Origin: a bacterium
GTDB lineage: Bacteria; Bacteroidota; Bacteroidia; Cytophagales; Thermonemataceae
Reading direction: 5' to 3'
Assembly (NCBI GenBank): GCA_025362415.1
Contig: JANYGM010000302.1
Coordinates: 1-17,196, forward strand
DNA: 17,196 nucleotides
Made by a program: the position numbers and the translations under genes. Shown here piece after piece: positions 14,132-17,196 of this stretch (its first letter is position 1; every line of letters begins with the position of its first letter). Below the pieces are notes generated by a model. It was not told the DNA's origin. It saw only the letters and a list, made by a program, of their open reading frames with translations, and did not search any database.

Positions 14132-15514
14132 TTATTTTCCGTCTTTGTAGGTATATTCTTTGATGAGTTTTCCTTTTTCGTTAAACTCTTTTGATTTACC
14201 ATTTTTTACGTCATTTTGGTAGTTGGTTTCTTCTTTTATTTTGCCATTTGGGTAATATGAAGTCCAAAGGCCAGTCTTTTCATCTTTCAGATAATTTCCT
14301 TTTTCTTTTATTTTTCCATCTTCGTAGTAATAAGTAGAAACGCCTTCCCTTTTACCATTGATAAAATTGATTTCTTTGCTTTTATTGCCACTTGGGTAAT
14401 AAACCACTCTAAGCCCACTTTCTTTGTCATTGACAAAATTCATCTTATTTTCTATTTTACCGTCATTACTATCACCATCATTATAATACTCACTAGCAAA
14501 ACCATTTTTCTTACCATCTAGATAACTTTCTTCAAACATCTTTAATTTTGTCTTTGCATTGTAACGTATCATCAAACCTTCCCATTTACCATTTCTCATT
14601 TCTCCTATATCATAGAAACAAATAGTAGAGCCAGTACCAACATTTGTTGGAATTGTATCACATAAACCAGAACCGCCTTCAGCATATAAACCATAGCTAA
14701 TTATCCATTTTCCTTGCCTCAATCCATTTTTATACTCCCCCGCTGATAATATTTCCCCTGCTCTATTTACCGCCTTAGATTTGCCTTCTTGTTTACCGTT
14801 GAGATAAAAAGCTTCTGTAGCTACATCACCATTTTCGTGATAAGAATACCACAAACCATTTTTCTCATCATTCAGATAATTGCCCTTTACATATATTTTG
14901 CCATCCTGACCATAAAAAGTATAAAGTCCTTCTTTCTTACTACCAAGGTAGTTACTTGTTTCTTTTACTTTGTTATTACCTAAATAATAAGAAGTGAACA
15001 ACCCATTATATTTACCATTGAGATAGTTTATTTCTTTTTCTTTGGTGTTCTCATTTGGATAATTATAATGACTCCATAAGCCAGTTTTTTCACCTTTCAA
15101 ATAATTGCCGTTCTGTGATATTTTACCACTTTCATAATATCCAGTAAAAATCCCATTTAGCTCATTATTTAGATAGCTCCCTTTTGCGTTTACATACATT
15201 TTGCCTTTATAATCATCATAAGAAGTAAAAAGCCCATTTTCTTTACCATTTTTGTAGTTGGTTTCGTATGTTTTCTGTTTTGTTTTTGCGTTGAAAGTTG
15301 TCCAAAAACCTTCTTTTTGGTTATTTTTCATTTTTCCAACTGCATAGTCCGTAATGCTGTCTTTGATGGGAGTTTCTTTGAAATCTTTGTCATAAGAAAG
15401 TGTCCACATTCCTTGTTTGCGGTTTTTTTTGTCTGTTTTGTTGGGTGTTGCAGTTTGTGCGTGTATTTTTCCTACTAAAAGAAGAGAAAAAATAAAAATG
15501 ATAATTGTTTTCAT
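14132..15514 (-). CDS. Secreted MORN-repeat protein (YwqK-like), with internal duplication
   Basis: The 460-residue product has a signal peptide of the shared type (MKTIIIFIFSLLLVGKIHAQ) followed by some 16 short MORN_2-like repeats of the form NGxxxGLWxxYYxNGKIKExxxYLN, to the C-terminus. It has no TPR or enzyme domain. Residues about 268-345 (KWIISYG... CFYDIGEMRNGKWEGLMIRYNAKTK) repeat the plan of residues 33-95 (MWTLSYDKD... DYAVGKMKNNQKEGFWTTFNAKTK), so the protein looks like two family members joined head to tail. The DNA from 15477 to 15548 (signal peptide plus leader) is identical to 13154-13225. Such repeats form beta-hairpin surfaces; a binding or surface role is inferred. The call as an antitoxin relative rests only on repeat similarity. 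Confidence 0.85.
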   Translation of the reverse strand: MKTIIIFIFSLLLVGKIHAQTATPNKTDKKNRKQGMWTLSYDKDFKETPIKDSITDYAVGKMKNNQKEGFWTTFNAKTKQKTYETNYKNGKENGLFTSYDDYKGKMYVNAKGSYLNNELNGIFTGYYESGKISQNGNYLKGEKTGLWSHYNYPNENTKEKEINYLNGKYNGLFTSYYLGNNKVKETSNYLGSKKEGLYTFYGQDGKIYVKGNYLNDEKNGLWYSYHENGDVATEAFYLNGKQEGKSKAVNRAGEILSAGEYKNGLRQGKWIISYGLYAEGGSGLCDTIPTNVGTGSTICFYDIGEMRNGKWEGLMIRYNAKTKLKMFEESYLDGKKNGFASEYYNDGDSNDGKIENKMNFVNDKESGLRVVYYPSGNKSKEINFINGKREGVSTYYYEDGKIKEKGNYLKDEKTGLWTSYYPNGKIKEETNYQNDVKNGKSKEFNEKGKLIKEYTYKDGK

Positions 15515-15519
15515 TGATA

Positions 15520-15561
15520 TTTTGAGTTAATAATGAGAAATTTTGAGTTAATAGTGAGAAA
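15520..15561. repeat. Two units of the 21-bp repeat upstream of the MORN gene
   Basis: Two units (15520-15540 and 15541-15561) of the same TTTTGAGTTAATA family lie in the same position relative to the start codon as in the two longer arrays, six bases upstream. This is the minimal form of the array. Confidence 0.85.
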
Positions 15562-15574
15562 TTTAGGATTATTT

Positions 15575-15615
15575 TTAGGAATGATGAATATTTTGTATCC
15601 ATTCATCATTCCTAA
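15575..15615. terminator. 15-bp hairpin between the OmpA and MORN genes
   Basis: TTAGGAATGATGAAT (15575-15589) pairs perfectly with 15601-15615 around an 11-nt loop, 19 bp after the OmpA stop codon. Position suits a terminator or 3' processing structure; no T-run follows on the minus strand. Confidence 0.5.
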
Positions 15616-15634
15616 TTCACAATTTCTAATTATT

Positions 15635-16888
15635 TTATTCCTTGTAATACATCATTAAAACGGCATTTCTGTCTTTTGCGTTGCCATTTTTCTGACTATC
15701 TTCTGTCTGCTTGGCGTACATTTCCCCAAAACCTTTTGGCACAATCTTAAATTCTGCCACACCTTTTTTGATAAGATAATCTTTCACGACTTTGGCACGT
15801 TTGCGAGAGTATTCCACGTTGGCATCATCTGTACCTTTTGCATCTGTATGCCCTTCAATGATAATTCCAACGACTTTTTGTAGGTCTCTTCCCACCAAAC
15901 GCTTGTCAAGATTAGCAATAAATTCTTTGGAAAGTGTGGCGTTGGCATTGTCAAAATAAACGGTATCTACCAAAAAGTTAGTATTTTCTTTTTCAGTAAA
16001 AACGCTTTGCATTCCCACTACCTCGCTGACATATTTTTTCTGTTTATTCATTTTTCGTGCCATTCCGTAATATACAGCCACTTTTTTACTTCCATTAGCA
16101 GGAATACTTTTGGCATTCCAACGTAAAAAAACCGCTGCATCACCATACGTACCACCGCTTGGCGTATAATCCCAGATGATATTATGAAAATAAGGCCACC
16201 TACCAATAGCTAGTTCGTCTGGTTTTGTGGCGGCGGCTTTATCTGTAAGAATCTCGGCGGTATGGTCAGAAAGGTCGTTTTCTGTGCGGTATAGAAACAC
16301 TTGTTTTGGCACGTCTGCGCCCTGAAAACGGGTTTCCACCCCTATTTTTTTGCCATCTGCATCAAGTTTTGGGGCATCATTATCTCCAATCATATTATCA
16401 ATAAGCAACTGAAAACCAACTTCTGCGGCTTGCGCTTTGTTGTTTTCAAACTCATATTCAATGCGGTAGTAGCGGCAAGGCGTAAGGCTATCTACTTCCA
16501 CCAAATCATCATTTACAGGCACGAGACGTTGTTTTATTTTGATATTTTCAAAGGAAAACTCCATTTCAGAAAACTTTTTATTTCCTACTGTTTTGAATTT
16601 TTTGGTGGTGCAAATGTACGTTACAGTACTTCCTAAGCCCTTATAATTGGACGCAAACTTATCATTTACCTTCACCACAAAATGCGAGGTAGAGGCAGGA
16701 ATAGGAAAGCCATACATCAAGCGGATATTATTCGCTCCAACGGTAAAACGCCCATCATCAGGACCTCCGCACTCGTACTTAATGCGGTTAATGGTAGGAT
16801 TGTTTTTGAGAATTTTGGCGCAAGCCCCGAAAATAATGGCAATAATGACCAAAACAAGTGCTATTTTGTTTGTTTTTGAGATTTTCAT
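15635..16888 (-). CDS. OmpA-family outer-membrane lipoprotein
   Basis: The 417-residue product starts with a lipoprotein signal (hydrophobic 9-20, lipobox FGAC with Cys23). The middle (about 30-300) is an unrecognised, probably beta-rich region. The C-terminal OmpA/MotB peptidoglycan-binding domain (about 305-417) is clear: VDTVYFDNANATLSKEF, IIIEGHTDAKGTDDANVEYSRKRAKVVKDYL and AKDRNAVLMMYY, with the conserved Asp and Arg of the GHTD...R region. It anchors the outer membrane to the cell wall. It is the first gene of the minus-strand cluster and may tether or present the secreted MORN/TPR/CHAT proteins (inference). The frame is intact, and the start gives a normal n-region (MKISKTNK). Confidence 0.9.
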   Translation of the reverse strand: MKISKTNKIALVLVIIAIIFGACAKILKNNPTINRIKYECGGPDDGRFTVGANNIRLMYGFPIPASTSHFVVKVNDKFASNYKGLGSTVTYICTTKKFKTVGNKKFSEMEFSFENIKIKQRLVPVNDDLVEVDSLTPCRYYRIEYEFENNKAQAAEVGFQLLIDNMIGDNDAPKLDADGKKIGVETRFQGADVPKQVFLYRTENDLSDHTAEILTDKAAATKPDELAIGRWPYFHNIIWDYTPSGGTYGDAAVFLRWNAKSIPANGSKKVAVYYGMARKMNKQKKYVSEVVGMQSVFTEKENTNFLVDTVYFDNANATLSKEFIANLDKRLVGRDLQKVVGIIIEGHTDAKGTDDANVEYSRKRAKVVKDYLIKKGVAEFKIVPKGFGEMYAKQTEDSQKNGNAKDRNAVLMMYYKE

Positions 16889-16957
16889 TTTGTATTTTTG
16901 TTTATTTTGTGTGAATTTTTAAGATACTTTAATGCAAAGTACAAAAGATTTTTCACA

Positions 16958-16983
16958 AAAAATACGACATTTGCCGTATTTTT
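16958..16983 (-). promoter_or_regulatory. Stem-loop upstream of the OmpA gene
   Basis: AAAAATACG (16958-16966) pairs with CGTATTTTT (16975-16983), 9 bp, 8-nt loop, about 70 bp upstream of the OmpA start. On the minus strand it is followed by T, so it could be a second terminator for a gene to the right, or an operator. I found no convincing -33/-7 pair for the OmpA gene. Confidence 0.45.
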
Positions 16984-16995
16984 CAAAACATTAAA

Positions 16996-17029
16996 AAAAA
17001 AGCAGGTAAGAAATCTCACCTGCTTTTTT
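16996..17029. terminator. Bidirectional intrinsic terminator
   Basis: AAAAAAGCAGGT (16996-17007) pairs perfectly with ACCTGCTTTTTT (17018-17029) around a 10-nt loop, with an A-tract on one side and a T-tract on the other. It isolates the OmpA cluster from whatever lies to the right. Confidence 0.85.
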
Positions 17030-17118
17030 ACCACTACAAAACTATTTTATTATTTATCTATTAGATATCCTGCGAAAGTAGCATTAACAAAAAAGTTATT
17101 CATAATTAGATATCTGCG

Positions 17119-17196
17119 TAGTTTACACCCTAAGGGTAGGTCGTGGAAACTAGCCTAAAAGGCTGTTTCCACGACCTACCCTTAGGGTGTAAACTA
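17119..17196. repeat. Very long perfect hairpin at the window end
   Basis: The left arm 17119-17150 is the exact reverse complement of 17165-17196 (32 bp). After one bulged T (17151) the stem continues with AGCC (17152-17155) and GGCT (17161-17164), leaving a 5-nt loop. It is less AT-rich than its surroundings. It may be a dispersed palindromic element or the start of a MITE; the window ends exactly on the last paired base, so it may extend further. The stretch 17030-17118 holds only a short repeat (ATTAGATATC followed by TGCG or CTGCG at about 17060 and 17106) and no gene. Confidence 0.85.

Noticed and set aside
14132..15514. YwqK-type antitoxin with a toxin partner
   Set aside because: Only the MORN-like repeats match; the protein has an export signal and no toxin-like gene lies beside it.
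17050..17103. Small minus-strand ORF MNNFFVNATFAGYLIDK
   Set aside because: It has only 17 codons, no recognisable signal and lies between a hairpin repeat and a terminator; it could be a chance frame or a gene remnant.

Overview
The window looks like chromosomal DNA of a Bacteroidota bacterium, most likely from the Cytophagales (Flexibacter/Bernardetia-like; the genus is inference). The support is: AT-rich DNA with no clear Shine-Dalgarno sites; a tmRNA whose tag ends in the Bacteroidetes-type GETNYALAA; promoter boxes of the TTG...TAnnTTTG kind; and a typical gene set (secreted MORN/TPR/CHAT proteins, an OmpA lipoprotein, a SpoIIE-type phosphatase, a HAMP-GAF-PAS sensor).

Left part, plus strand (1-3739). 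Three stem-loops, two of them sharing one 32-bp motif in opposite orientations, precede a membrane-anchored HAMP-GAF-PAS sensor that has no output domain. It ends at an intrinsic terminator. A good promoter and the tmRNA gene (ssrA) follow, then a terminator, then a ParA-family ATPase with no ParB partner beside it. The ParA reading frame is open upstream of the true start and runs back into the tmRNA terminator.

Scar region (3740-4425). This stretch has no intact gene of normal size. It holds three 15-bp tandem repeats ending in a 13-bp hairpin, the 3' remnant of a gene on the minus strand, and a block of dyads that could be a structured RNA or the end of a lost mobile element.

Right part, minus strand (4426-16888). 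In transcription order from the right: an OmpA-family lipoprotein; a secreted MORN-repeat protein (460 aa); a small secreted TPR protein (164 aa); a secreted MORN-TPR protein (311 aa); a very large secreted MORN-TPR-PDZ-CHAT protein (1250 aa) with an intact His/Cys caspase-like dyad; a short-chain dehydrogenase; an IS element; a SpoIIE/PP2C phosphatase; and a small exported protein. Three of the MORN proteins share an almost identical signal peptide and first module. They form a series of increasing complexity that looks like segmental duplication with domain gain or loss.

The most unusual structure is a family of 21-bp tandem repeats, starting six bases upstream of the start codon of each of the three MORN paralogues. 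In two cases the repeats fill the whole space between one gene's stop and the next gene's start and end in an inverted half-unit. A separate GC-rich palindromic repeat sits in frame inside the CHAT gene, adding about 25 residues. The IS element lies 11 bp upstream of the phosphatase start codon and separates it from the dehydrogenase, its probable former operon partner. The window ends in a near-perfect 36-bp hairpin.

Working interpretation (inference): the cluster from the OmpA gene to the CHAT gene encodes an envelope-located protease assembly whose MORN and TPR partners diversify by recombination between repeat-rich leaders.
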